Shown here piece after piece: positions 18,210-26,021 of a stretch of DNA of 64,000 bases. The notes under the pieces were generated by a model. The model was not told where the DNA came from, searched no databases, and saw only the letters and a list, made by a program, of their open reading frames with translations. The DNA is from NIOZ-UU13 sp964444135 (GTDB taxonomy: Bacteria; Planctomycetota; Phycisphaerae; Sedimentisphaerales; Anaerobacaceae): contig CAYUFX010000010.1 in NCBI GenBank assembly GCA_964444135.1, positions 12,534-76,533 of the forward strand, read 5' to 3'. The stretch's first letter is position 1. Each line of letters opens with the position of its first letter. A program made the position numbers and the translations under genes.

Positions 18210-19751
18210 CTATCTGAGGGATGTCCTTACTATTGCTTCATAATCAGACATACTCCGGATGATGGGATGTTCATCGATGAACTCTATTTCTTGCTGCTTA
18301 CCCCCGCCTCTTTGGATCAACCCCCTGATTGTTTTAAGCCGAAACGCATTATGCGTAAGGGCTATCTCGCAGGCCTTGTCGATACTGTTGCTATCGTAAT
18401 GGTTGACAAGATTCAACAGCCCTACAAGAACACGTATACCCGGAATACCTCGTGCTTTGAGCATGGCCTGTGCCCATTTGTCTGCATTGGTGCCTATCAG
18501 AGAAGCTTTCTTAAGCAGCCAGACAGTGCCTTTTTCAATCTTTGACCTTTTTTGCGAATGAATATGCTGTTGTAGTGTCTGAAATTTTCCAGGCTCAACC
18601 TGGACATGAACAATAATCTGTTCCATCCGGCAATTGAAGATCCGAACAAGATGGCCGTCCCAGCGTGCCCAGACTTCTCTTCCGGTATATTCTGGTGGGA
18701 CAGAATAATACGACTTTTGAACTTCGATATGACCATCACGATGGACAGAACGTTTAGCTTCTGCAAAGCATGGGAATCGGCCTGCAGGAAGCGGCAATAG
18801 GCTGGATTTTTCTTCTTCTCTGAACAGCTTGCCTACCTGCTTACGAGTAGTTCCGTGAATACGGGTGTCGGCAATGCGTGTCTCCCAGTTGAGCAAATGC
18901 TGGTTCTGCTCTTGCAGGCTACAAAACGTACGGCCTTTCAAAGCGTTGTCTTTCACATATCCTATGACTCTTTCAATTTTGCCCTTATGACGTGGCATAT
19001 ATGGCTTTGTGGGCAAAATCACGGTACCGTAATGTTCGCAAAACGATTGGATTCTGGGATGGACGTCCGGATCATACCAGTCAGCATTCTTTACAGCGGC
19101 CTTGAGATTATCGATGACCAAAGTCCTGGAAACACCGCCGAAATGCCAGAAGGCATTTTCCGGACAACGAATGAAGTTGTCGGTGCTTTGGTGGTAAACA
19201 ACTTCACTATAGCCCTTCCGTGAGAAACTTAGGACAACCCTGAAGACATGAGGACGCTTGCGCTTACCATCAGGCCTGACAACAGGTGCACCGATGCCAA
19301 AGTCCACCTGGGACTCATCGCCCGGCATACATTCCATTCGGCGAAAAGGTATCGGCTGATCTTTTCTCAGGCGTTTAATAAATCTGCGAACACTGTAATA
19401 ACTACCCTCAAATCCATACTCGTCTCTCAGATCCTGATAGATTCGCTGACGGGATAGCCCGTCTTCCAGTTTGTCTTCTACAACCTTGCGGAAGGGTTCA
19501 CATTTACTGCGACCGGACGTTGCATTACAAGCATTTATGCCGCCTGAGCCGGTGGGCGCTTTTACCCGTTTTGAACCTTCCGACCCGGTGGGCGCTTTGG
19601 CCGGTTTTGAATCCTTGCTGGATAAATGAATGTACCTGCCAACCGTGTCGGGGTGAATACCAAGTTCCTTGGCAATACGCCTCTGGGACCAGCCATGCTC
19701 TTTTAATGTCAGTATTGCACTTGCCTTAGCCATTTTGAGATAGTTCGCCAT
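18210..19751 (-). CDS. istA: IS21 transposase IstA
   Basis: A 513-residue DDE transposase. The N-terminus has a helix-turn-helix (LKEHGWSQRRIAKELGIHPDTVGRYI, residues about 16-41). The catalytic integrase core carries Asp150 (SQVDFG), Asp214 (LVIDNLK) and Glu260 (HKGKIERVIGYVK), spaced as in IstA. A small repeat (KAPTGS twice) lies in the linker at residues 52-69. The C-terminal region contains the Mu-transposase-type beta-barrel (YYSVPPEYTGREVWARWDG). AGGAG precedes the ATG. No stop or frameshift interrupts it. Confidence 0.9.
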   Translation of the reverse strand: MANYLKMAKASAILTLKEHGWSQRRIAKELGIHPDTVGRYIHLSSKDSKPAKAPTGSEGSKRVKAPTGSGGINACNATSGRSKCEPFRKVVEDKLEDGLSRQRIYQDLRDEYGFEGSYYSVRRFIKRLRKDQPIPFRRMECMPGDESQVDFGIGAPVVRPDGKRKRPHVFRVVLSFSRKGYSEVVYHQSTDNFIRCPENAFWHFGGVSRTLVIDNLKAAVKNADWYDPDVHPRIQSFCEHYGTVILPTKPYMPRHKGKIERVIGYVKDNALKGRTFCSLQEQNQHLLNWETRIADTRIHGTTRKQVGKLFREEEKSSLLPLPAGRFPCFAEAKRSVHRDGHIEVQKSYYSVPPEYTGREVWARWDGHLVRIFNCRMEQIIVHVQVEPGKFQTLQQHIHSQKRSKIEKGTVWLLKKASLIGTNADKWAQAMLKARGIPGIRVLVGLLNLVNHYDSNSIDKACEIALTHNAFRLKTIRGLIQRGGGKQQEIEFIDEHPIIRSMSDYEAIVRTSLR

Positions 19752-20063
19752 AACAGTTCTCCTGAAATCCCGTTATTATCGAGATTTCAGTGTCACTATG
19801 GCAAAACGCCCTTCAAAATGACCTAATTTGAAGCGCCCATCACTGACCTATTTTGAGCGCCCCATGACAACACACAAAATAATTATATGATTGATACATT
19901 TTTTCATCCGGATACTTAATCCGATGCTATAAAAACCTTCGTTTTTTCGCTAAAATCAAGGGTAGGCAAATTCAGACAATTACCTTTAGGCTTATACATC
20001 CTGTGCCTGTGGAAGTTTTACTGTCGATTCACTCTATTGTATGCTTCAGCCATCTTCTCAGTT

Positions 20064-20198
20064 GATGGTGAAACCCACCAATTGGGAGGGAAATAAGGGA
20101 ATAGAAAGACGGTGCGAAATATTGCACCTTGAGCGGCCGGGCACTTTGGCAGCAGTGAACCGCATTAACAGCAAGGCGTCTCCTGGGAAACCAGAGAC
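20064..20198 (+). other. Possible structured leader upstream of the pseudopilin gene
   Basis: The gap 19870-20348 has no gene. Three hairpins occur in order: TGGTG/CACCA near 20,064-20,078, GGTGC/GCACC at 20111-20128, and at 20178-20198 a stem GTCT-CTGG/CCAG-AGAC with one bulged C and a GAAA tetraloop. The arrangement is reminiscent of a folded RNA leader, but it matches no riboswitch consensus I know. Confidence 0.25.
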
Positions 20199-20348
20199 AG
20201 CCCCAACGCCCCTAATATTCTCTTGCTTTTCTGCCTGAACGCTGTATGATTTGTTGGGACTCGGCATAGACTAAACTTTCGGTCAAATGTGCTGTTTGTT
20301 GACGCTCTGCTAGCAAATCATGCTACAACCGCAAAAAATGAGGTGACC

Positions 20349-21179
20349 ATGAAAAAGCGAGATGCTTTTACTCTCATTGAAATGCTGGTTGTGATCTCTG
20401 TCATTGCCCTATTATTGGCCTTGTTAATCCCGGCTTTGTCCAAGGCTCGCGCCCAGGCCCGGGGCGCAGCCTGCCAGACCAATCTCAAGCAGTGGGCAAC
20501 AATCGTCACGATGTACACGATGGATAACAACAACGAGTACTGGATCGAGTACTGTAAAAGGCGGGATCCCGCCGGCACTTGGATGCGGGCTTTAGATCTG
20601 TTGTATGGTAACATGGAAAAATTCCGCACATGTCCGGCAGCAACACAGCCCTGTTTTCTGGAGGATCCGGCAACGGGAGATCCCAACTGGAGGCGTTATG
20701 GCAGCTCCAAGCGAGTCTGGGGACCGGGAATTCCTACAAAATACTTCTATGAAGACGATTATGGAAGCTACGGCGTTAATCACTGGATCAACACACTGGA
20801 GCCAGGCGATGACGGATGGCTGGATGCACCGGAGCTGCATTGGAAAACCGACCTCAGCAATAACACCAGCAGCATCCCCATACTGGGCGATTGTACTTGG
20901 TACGGAGGTCAGCCAACGAATCATCCGGACCCTGCTCACCCCACCTTTGGGGATGAGTGTAAACCCCCTATCATGCGCGATTGGTGGGAGATCAATCCCA
21001 CGGCAGCCTGGAGCAGCAGTATGTGCCGCTTCGCCATAGACCGGCATAGTCGGGCCATCAACATGTGCTTTATGGACAGTTCGACGCGGAAAGTCGGATT
21101 GTACGACTTGTGGACCTTGAAATGGCACCGCAATGCTCAGCCGAACTATGATGTGATTATTCCCTGGCTGCCGAGATGA
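20349..21179 (+). CDS. Type II secretion/type IV pilin-like pseudopilin, planctomycete prepilin family
   Basis: The start is the ATG at 20349 with GAGGTG 4 bases upstream; an in-frame start 60 bases earlier lacks support. The 276-residue protein has a class III prepilin leader MKKRDA before FTLIEMLVVISVIALLLALL, with Glu at +5; the -1 residue is Ala rather than the usual Gly. The hydrophobic helix is followed by ARGAACQTNLKQW, an early conserved segment in planctomycete prepilins, and the C-terminus has RAINMCFMDSSTRKVGLYDL and WTLKWHR, a pattern common in Phycisphaerae paralogs. Such proteins are processed by a prepilin peptidase and occur as large families in this phylum. No secretion apparatus genes are nearby. 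Confidence 0.85.
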   Translation: MKKRDAFTLIEMLVVISVIALLLALLIPALSKARAQARGAACQTNLKQWATIVTMYTMDNNNEYWIEYCKRRDPAGTWMRALDLLYGNMEKFRTCPAATQPCFLEDPATGDPNWRRYGSSKRVWGPGIPTKYFYEDDYGSYGVNHWINTLEPGDDGWLDAPELHWKTDLSNNTSSIPILGDCTWYGGQPTNHPDPAHPTFGDECKPPIMRDWWEINPTAAWSSSMCRFAIDRHSRAINMCFMDSSTRKVGLYDLWTLKWHRNAQPNYDVIIPWLPR

Positions 21180-21221
21180 CCCTTGTAAATAAACAAGGAC
21201 CGAATTTTCCGGAGGCACAAC

Positions 21222-21671
21222 ATGACTGAGACAGATACAAACAAGACATCACCTACCCCGCAGACTGATTCAGGGCAAGGCGGTCGACAAGGTGAATATT
21301 TGGAATGGTTGAAGTTTGATTACAGAAATATCCATGATGCGTTGTGGGAGGCACACAAGGTGTTCTGGACGATGACCAGTATCCTTGTGCCAGTTGCTGC
21401 TACAGCTTTAGGGTATTTAGCTACTCAGCTCAGCGAGCCGAAAACGAGCAGCCTATCAGTAATAATTGGCACCGTAGTAATAGGAATTACATTGTTCTGG
21501 TACGGAACGTTCTGGATTCTCTACAAATATAATGTATTTCGGTTGAAAAAGTTGGAGAAGATAGAGAATGCGGTCAACAAGTATTTTGAGCCGGCCCCGC
21601 CCTTACCAGAATTCCGATACTACTCCAAAGATGAGGAAGAGCAGAGCATCTACCGAGTAGACCTTGACTAG
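21222..21671 (+). CDS. Small two-helix membrane protein, unknown function
   Basis: A 149-residue protein with GGAGG 8 bases before the ATG. A hydrophilic N-terminus (to about residue 40) precedes two transmembrane helices (about 46-66, SILVPVAATALGYLATQL; and 76-97, VIIGTVVIGITLFWYGTFWI), then a cytoplasmic-looking charged tail (LKKLEKIENAVNKYF). It follows the pseudopilin by 42 bases in the same direction, so the two may be co-transcribed. I do not recognise the family. Confidence 0.6.
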   Translation: MTETDTNKTSPTPQTDSGQGGRQGEYLEWLKFDYRNIHDALWEAHKVFWTMTSILVPVAATALGYLATQLSEPKTSSLSVIIGTVVIGITLFWYGTFWILYKYNVFRLKKLEKIENAVNKYFEPAPPLPEFRYYSKDEEEQSIYRVDLD

Positions 21672-21896
21672 CCCCACCGCTCGGTTGTTCTGGTGTGTAC
21701 CTGTGTTCTGTCGAATCATGTAAATAGCGTCCATGAAAAGAGTTACAATCAGTCCTATAGAGGCTTATATGGGCGGGTATATCAAGACAATATTGGCTTA
21801 TTTTCTCAGATATTTGCGATTTTTTGCCAGATTTTTCGAATTGTGGGCAAAAGGAAAGCTACTTTCTGGTAACTGGGCCGTATTTCCGCTTCTCTG

Positions 21897-22112
21897 TCAA
21901 TCTTGCTGTGGAATGTCCTCAAGACTATCGGCGCTGATGAATTCAACCTGTGCCAGTTCGCTCACGATACACTGCTTGAACTGCTGGAAATCTTCCTCTG
22001 TGGTCACATAAAAACGCAGGCATCTACCCTCGTTGACCTCTTCGATTTCACTTAGTGTCGACGTATCGCCAGTGCCGAATGCTGGTGCGGTTCCTTGGGG
22101 CAGGCCGCTACA
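21897..22112 (-). pseudogene. Possible coding fragment without start codon
   Basis: A 71-codon minus-strand frame reads GTGDTSTLSEIEEVNEGRCL, RFYVTTEEDFQQFKQCIVSE, LAQVEFISADSLEDIPQQD and a stop. The composition is protein-like (amphipathic, acidic), but a stop codon precedes it at 22113-22115 and no ATG is present; a GTG lies at codon 41. It could be a remnant. The rest of the gap 21672-22229 shows nothing else. Confidence 0.3.
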
Positions 22113-22229
22113 TCACATATGCCTCTCCTTTATTAGCAAGGAGTTATCTCTTTTTTTGTTTCCTGAGTTACCCGTTACGAACCTGCGACCCTTCGGGTCA
22201 AAAACTCCGGTTTTTTGGACATATGGTAG

Positions 22230-22505
22230 GTGCCAATCATTCCTATCGTTGACTTCAACAGTGACGGAATTGTTGATGCAGCAGACATGTGCATAATGGT
22301 TGATAGCTGGGGCACAGATGAGCCGCTCTGTGATATTGGTCCGATGCCCTGGGGTGACGGCATAGTAGATGTCCAGGACCTGATTGTTCTTGCTGGGCAT
22401 TTGTTTGAGGAAGTTCCCCCGGTTGAACCGGCTGAATAGGTTGCACACTGGAAGCTGGACGAAGCAGAAGGCGACAGACCACCGGCGAAAGAGGCAAGCC
22501 GCTCA
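22230..22505 (+). pseudogene. Remnant of a dockerin-like / LamG secreted protein
   Basis: The frame reads IVDFNSDGIVDAADMCIMVD and, after a spacer, WGDGIVDVQDLIVLAGHLFE: two EF-hand-like dockerin motifs (D-N-D-G-V-D pattern). After PPVEPAE a TAG at 22437-22439 interrupts, and the same frame continues VAHWKLDEAEGD, the usual opening of a LamG domain that follows this motif in planctomycete secreted proteins. No start codon or signal peptide exists upstream (stop TAG precedes directly) and a second stop follows at 22506. This is a fragment of a larger cell-surface or secreted protein. Confidence 0.55.
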
Positions 22506-22577
22506 TGATACTATGAGGGCCGGCAGTTTAAGACACTGTCAGCCTTTTTTCACGGATGGCACCAAGAACGGACACCT

Positions 22578-22907
22578 ATGAAGAGTTCAAAGTCAAACAC
22601 TAAAATCTCTGTTGCCACATTTTTTTGCTTTGAGGCATCTTGCTGCGATATATCAACTCATGTTCATTCATTGAATTGTGGTCCGTTGCCACCGGAGGCG
22701 GAAGACGGCATATTGACTGCTGAGGATAAGGGCAAGGTTGGCAGCGGCCTTACCAGACAGCAGCGGCAGGATTTTCTGGCTGAATTGGCCAAAGTACCAA
22801 AGCTGCAAGAGCCCGTGGATTGTCCTTCCGGCTCTATATGCCGATTGCCGGGCTGGCGATGCAGAGTTCGCTACTTCGGCCTGACGGAAATGGGTCATCT
22901 GCGATAG
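22578..22907 (+). CDS. Doubtful small open frame, possibly a decayed gene
   Basis: A 109-codon frame from an ATG at 22578. The middle part (AEDKGKVGSGLTRQQRQDFL, AELAKVPKLQEPVDCPSG) looks protein-like, but the end (RLPGWRCRVRYFGL) does not; another frame continues as LYMPIAGLAMQSSLLRPDGN, suggesting a frameshift near 22,830. I do not recognise a family. Treat as weak. Confidence 0.2.
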   Translation: MKSSKSNTKISVATFFCFEASCCDISTHVHSLNCGPLPPEAEDGILTAEDKGKVGSGLTRQQRQDFLAELAKVPKLQEPVDCPSGSICRLPGWRCRVRYFGLTEMGHLR

Positions 22908-23000
22908 CCGACTTTAAAGGGCTTAATTTGAGGGGAGCGCCGAACCAGGGCCACTCCCGGAACTCCCGCCATCCTTTGTAGCTTCCCACAGATAAACTGT

Positions 23001-23029
23001 TTGATTGGATACAATCCTTCACTTATACT
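23001..23029 (+). promoter_or_regulatory. Sigma70-type promoter of the HU gene
   Basis: TTGATT at 23001-23006 and TATACT at 23024-23029 with a 17-base spacer, about 40 bases before the HU start codon at 23071. Confidence 0.5.
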
Positions 23030-23070
23030 CTTCGAGGCAATTTAACAAAATCTGGTTTGAGGATTAGCTA

Positions 23071-23367
23071 ATGGTAACAATAACAAAAAAAGAACTTATC
23101 GACCGAATTACCGAAAACACTCAGGTTAAGCGTTTGTTGGTTAAAGCTACAATTCAGAATTTCCTCGATGAGGTCATCTCCGAGCTTGGCAAAGGTAACC
23201 GCTTGGAGTTTCGCGATTTTGGAGTTTTTGAAGTCAAAGAACGAGCAGCAAGAACTGCACAGAACCCTAAAACTTTACAGAAAATCCAAGTCCCAGCAAA
23301 GCGGAAAGTGAAGTTCAAGATGGGACGTATTATGAAAGAGAAGTTGAACTCCAAAATTGCTGAGTAA
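23071..23367 (+). CDS. HU/IHF-family DNA-binding protein
   Basis: A 98-residue histone-like protein of typical family length. It opens with MVTITKKELIDRITENTQV, keeps the dimerisation helices, and has LEFRDFGVFEVKERAARTAQ, in which the FRDFGVFEVKERAARTARNP-type strand of HU is recognisable, followed by a Lys/Arg-rich DNA-binding arm. The C-terminus (KVKFKMGRIMKEKLNSK) replaces the usual VPAFKAGKALKDAV. GAGG lies about 9 bases before the ATG. It bends DNA and compacts the nucleoid; this divergent copy may be one of several. It ends 78 bases before the aminopeptidase start, so co-transcription is likely. Confidence 0.9.
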   Translation: MVTITKKELIDRITENTQVKRLLVKATIQNFLDEVISELGKGNRLEFRDFGVFEVKERAARTAQNPKTLQKIQVPAKRKVKFKMGRIMKEKLNSKIAE

Positions 23368-23445
23368 TAGGTAGTGTTTAGTGACCATCGCTTATCAAGA
23401 AGGCCAAGCATCAGCTTCACAGATAACTCAGCAGGAGTAATAGAA

Positions 23446-24459
23446 GTGGGAACTATAGAGCAAGGTGTTAAGCAGGCGGTTGAGAATTGCCTCAGGGTCA
23501 AAGCAGGCGAGAGCGTAGTCATTATTACCGACAAAGAGACCATCGAAATTGGCTCTGCTCTTAAAGCCGCGATAAAAGAGATTACTGGTGAGATCCAGTT
23601 TTTCGTAATGGAGGATTTCGGTGAACGACCGTTTGAATTCCCACGAGTTATTGAAGATGCCATCAAGGTTGCAAATGTCAGTGTGTATGCTGCCCAGGGA
23701 GTCAAAGGAGAACTCCAAACCTTCCGAATGCAAATGCTTAAAGCAATCGAAGTTAATTCTAAGCTCAGGCATGCTCACATGATAGGAATTACACCGCAGA
23801 TTATGAAAGACGGGATGTGCAGCGATTACAAAGAAATCCAGAGGATTAGCAGTTTAGTTTATGATAAGGTTAGAAACGCAAGTAAGATTGAAGTAGTGAC
23901 CAAAAAAGGAAACAATTTTATTGCTGAATTTAGTCCGGAACTCAAATGGATTATCAGTGATGGCATTATCGCCCCAGGCCACTGGAAAAATCTTCCCGAT
24001 GGAGAGGTGTTTACATCACCACTCAATGTCAATGGTACAGTTGTTATCGATGGTTGTCTTGGTGATTTCTTTGCCGAGAGATATGGTTCTCTTGAGAATA
24101 CGCCGATTATCATTGAAGTTGCGGATGGTCGAGCCATAAAGGAAAGTGTCCAATGCGATAATGAGCAACTACGACAAGAGTTTTCCAAATATCTTTTTGA
24201 GACTGATGAAAATAGTAACAGAGTGGGTGAATTTGCAATCGGTACGAATACCGGTCTGACCGAATTGATCTACAACCTGCTCCAGGATGAAAAGTTCCCT
24301 GGCATACATATTGCCTTTGGCAGTCCCTTGCCCGGCAAAACCGGTGCTACATGGGATAGTAAAGCGCATGTTGACGGCGTAATCAAGGATCCAAGTATTT
24401 ACGTAGATGGCGGAATGATTATGGAAAAAGGTAAATTCTGCTTTGAAAAATTTGTTTGA
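23446..24459 (+). CDS. M29-family metallo-aminopeptidase
   Basis: The GTG at 23446 with AGGAG 8 bases upstream is the best start (337 residues); the open frame extends 24 codons further but without a ribosome-binding site. The protein matches the thermophilic aminopeptidase (AmpS/T, M29) pattern: AAIKEITGEIQFFVMEDFGE early, GEFAIGTNTGLTELIYN with a metal-binding Glu, and HIAFGSPLPGKTGATWDSKA followed by HVDGVIKDPSIYVDG, with the His-x-Asp pair of the metal site. Cytosolic, releases N-terminal residues from peptides. It fits with the OPT and POT transporters and the M2 peptidase nearby as a peptide-use set. Confidence 0.75.
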   Translation: MGTIEQGVKQAVENCLRVKAGESVVIITDKETIEIGSALKAAIKEITGEIQFFVMEDFGERPFEFPRVIEDAIKVANVSVYAAQGVKGELQTFRMQMLKAIEVNSKLRHAHMIGITPQIMKDGMCSDYKEIQRISSLVYDKVRNASKIEVVTKKGNNFIAEFSPELKWIISDGIIAPGHWKNLPDGEVFTSPLNVNGTVVIDGCLGDFFAERYGSLENTPIIIEVADGRAIKESVQCDNEQLRQEFSKYLFETDENSNRVGEFAIGTNTGLTELIYNLLQDEKFPGIHIAFGSPLPGKTGATWDSKAHVDGVIKDPSIYVDGGMIMEKGKFCFEKFV

Positions 24460-24627
24460 GATGCAAGCTTGGTTTGCTCTGCTTACATGACCAGATCAAA
24501 TAATCATTTCTCTCCGAATACGCCGTTGTAAAGTGACTGAATTAAATGATTTCAAACACAACCAGTAAGACAAAACACAGGTGCTCAAATCAAGTAAAAT
24601 AGAAAATAAGATTAAGGCCATTTAAGC

Positions 24628-25626
24628 GTGTTGTTGATAATGGAATTCTTAGAGTGGGCTAAAATTAAAATGAATAAGAAATATCTTAATAAAATTACTT
24701 TTGGCAATTGCATAGATCATATCCCACGCCTTACGGCTGATAGTATTGACCTGTTTTTATCAGATATTCCTTACGAAATCAATTTGGATGATTGGGATGT
24801 ATTACATAACAACACAAATTCAGCATTGCTTGGTAAGTCACCAGCACAGGAAGGCAAAACTGGGTTTAAGCGAAGAGGTAAACCAATAAATGGGTGGTCA
24901 CAAGCTGATAGAAACTTTGGAACGGAATACCAAGAATGGTGCAAGGATTGGGCAACTAAAGTTTACCCAATGATGAAAAGTGGTTCATTCCTGTTTGTAT
25001 TCGGAGCCAGAAGAACAATACATAGAGCAATAAATGCTTTTGAAGACAGCGGTTTTTTGCTTAAAGACACGATGGCATGGAAAAAACCATCTGCTCATCA
25101 TAGAGCACAGAGAGTTAGTATTGTTCTTGAACGTAGAGGGCTTACTGAGGAAGCAAGAAAATGGGATGGGTGGCGATTAGGAAATTTAGCTCCTATTTGG
25201 GAACCAATAGCCTGGTTTATGAAACCATATAAGATTGGTGGAACTATCACAGATAATATCCTGGAAAATGAAGTAGGTGCAATGAATATTGGTGAGTGTA
25301 AGCTAAATGGTTCCTGCCCTACGAACCTTCTTGAGTTTGGATTCAGAAGGAATGAAAAAAGAACCCATGAAGCACAAAAGCCGCTTGATTTGATCGAATA
25401 TCTAATAAAACTAACAACGCGTGAAGATCAAATTGTTCTTGACCCATTTATGGGAAGTGGAACAACTGCTGTAGCTGCTATTAACGTAAATCGTAAGTTT
25501 ATTGGTTTTGAGATAAATCAAGACTTTTATGAAAAGTCATTATTAAGAATAGAAGAAGCTGAATCTAAAAGCGGCTTAGAAAGTTTGCCTATTTTTCAGC
25601 AAACATTATTCAATGCGAATGGCTAA
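24628..25626 (+). CDS. Orphan site-specific DNA methyltransferase (N4/N6-type)
   Basis: A 332-residue frame from GTG; ATGs at 24640 and 24670 are alternative starts and none has a clear ribosome-binding site. The catalytic motif is SDIPYE at residues 45-50, a variant of (D/N/S)PPY with Ile instead of the first Pro. The AdoMet-binding motif LDPFMGSGTTA lies at about 271-281, after the catalytic motif, so the motif order is that of beta-class amino methyltransferases. EAQKPLDLIEYLIKL just before motif I is standard. No restriction endonuclease is adjacent. The gene is clearly more AT-rich than its neighbours, suggesting phage or lateral origin. It probably methylates adenine or cytosine amino groups at a short site. 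Confidence 0.8.
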   Translation: MLLIMEFLEWAKIKMNKKYLNKITFGNCIDHIPRLTADSIDLFLSDIPYEINLDDWDVLHNNTNSALLGKSPAQEGKTGFKRRGKPINGWSQADRNFGTEYQEWCKDWATKVYPMMKSGSFLFVFGARRTIHRAINAFEDSGFLLKDTMAWKKPSAHHRAQRVSIVLERRGLTEEARKWDGWRLGNLAPIWEPIAWFMKPYKIGGTITDNILENEVGAMNIGECKLNGSCPTNLLEFGFRRNEKRTHEAQKPLDLIEYLIKLTTREDQIVLDPFMGSGTTAVAAINVNRKFIGFEINQDFYEKSLLRIEEAESKSGLESLPIFQQTLFNANG

Positions 25627-25648
25627 AAAGCCCCCGCAAGGTTGCGGG
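25626..25648 (-). terminator. Rho-independent terminator read on the minus strand
   Basis: Stem CCCGCAA/TTGCGGG (25633-25639 with 25642-25648) followed on the minus strand by GGCTTTTT. It would stop transcripts coming leftward from the OPT gene, about 390 bases after its stop codon. Confidence 0.45.
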
Positions 25649-25716
25649 TAGAAAAAGAAATTTAATTTTTTAAGACATTTTGCGACGGTAAACTGCGTCG
25701 AGGGGTCTATTAAAAC

Positions 25717-25754
25717 AGATTCCTCGAGTCCGCTACGCTCCGCTCGGAATGACA
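25717..25754. repeat. Family E repeat (GATTCCTCGAG...CGGAATGACAG)
   Basis: GATTCCTCGAGTCCGC and TACGCTCCGCTCGGAATGAC form a short dispersed element of a type common in many bacterial genomes; a related copy is at 28058-28128. Nearby, 25859-25883 is a hairpin CCAGCACT/AGTGCTGG. The remaining sequence from 25,649 to 26,021 shows no gene. Confidence 0.55.
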
Positions 25755-26021
25755 GTCCCTCAATTAACGAGCGACAGAGCACTATCCCCTTCCAGCCTCA
25801 AGATGTCAATTGGGCAATTCGGCTGGCCGGATGGGTGCTGATGCGGCCTGAGTTTTGCCCAGCACTAACGCTGTAAGTGCTGGACTTACGCTTCGGCTAA
25901 TTCAAGACAATATCCGTAACGTTTAGATTATCACATTTTAGCCTGTTTGTCACAAAGGTCTCTGTGTTTATTTTTTCCTGCTCTGACCGGCTCTCGTCTC
26001 GTCGTGGCGGGAGTGGTAGAT

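Larger units (their letters stand above)
17108..19869 (-). mobile_element. IS21-family insertion sequence
   Basis: The ends carry inverted copies of TGTCATxGGGCGCT(T)CAAA: left end from 17108, right end to 19869. Each end also has a second inner copy of the GGGCGCTTCAAA-TAGG motif, the multiple-terminal-repeat layout known for IS21. Inside are istA and istB on the minus strand in the expected order. Total length 2762 bp. No direct target duplication is visible (left flank ends TGAGG, right flank starts ACACA), and the disrupted lyase does not resume on the right side. Confidence 0.85.

Noticed and set aside
24628..25626. A complete restriction-modification or defence island around the methyltransferase
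   Set aside because: Neighbours are an aminopeptidase and an OPT transporter; no nuclease, helicase or toxin-like gene is present.
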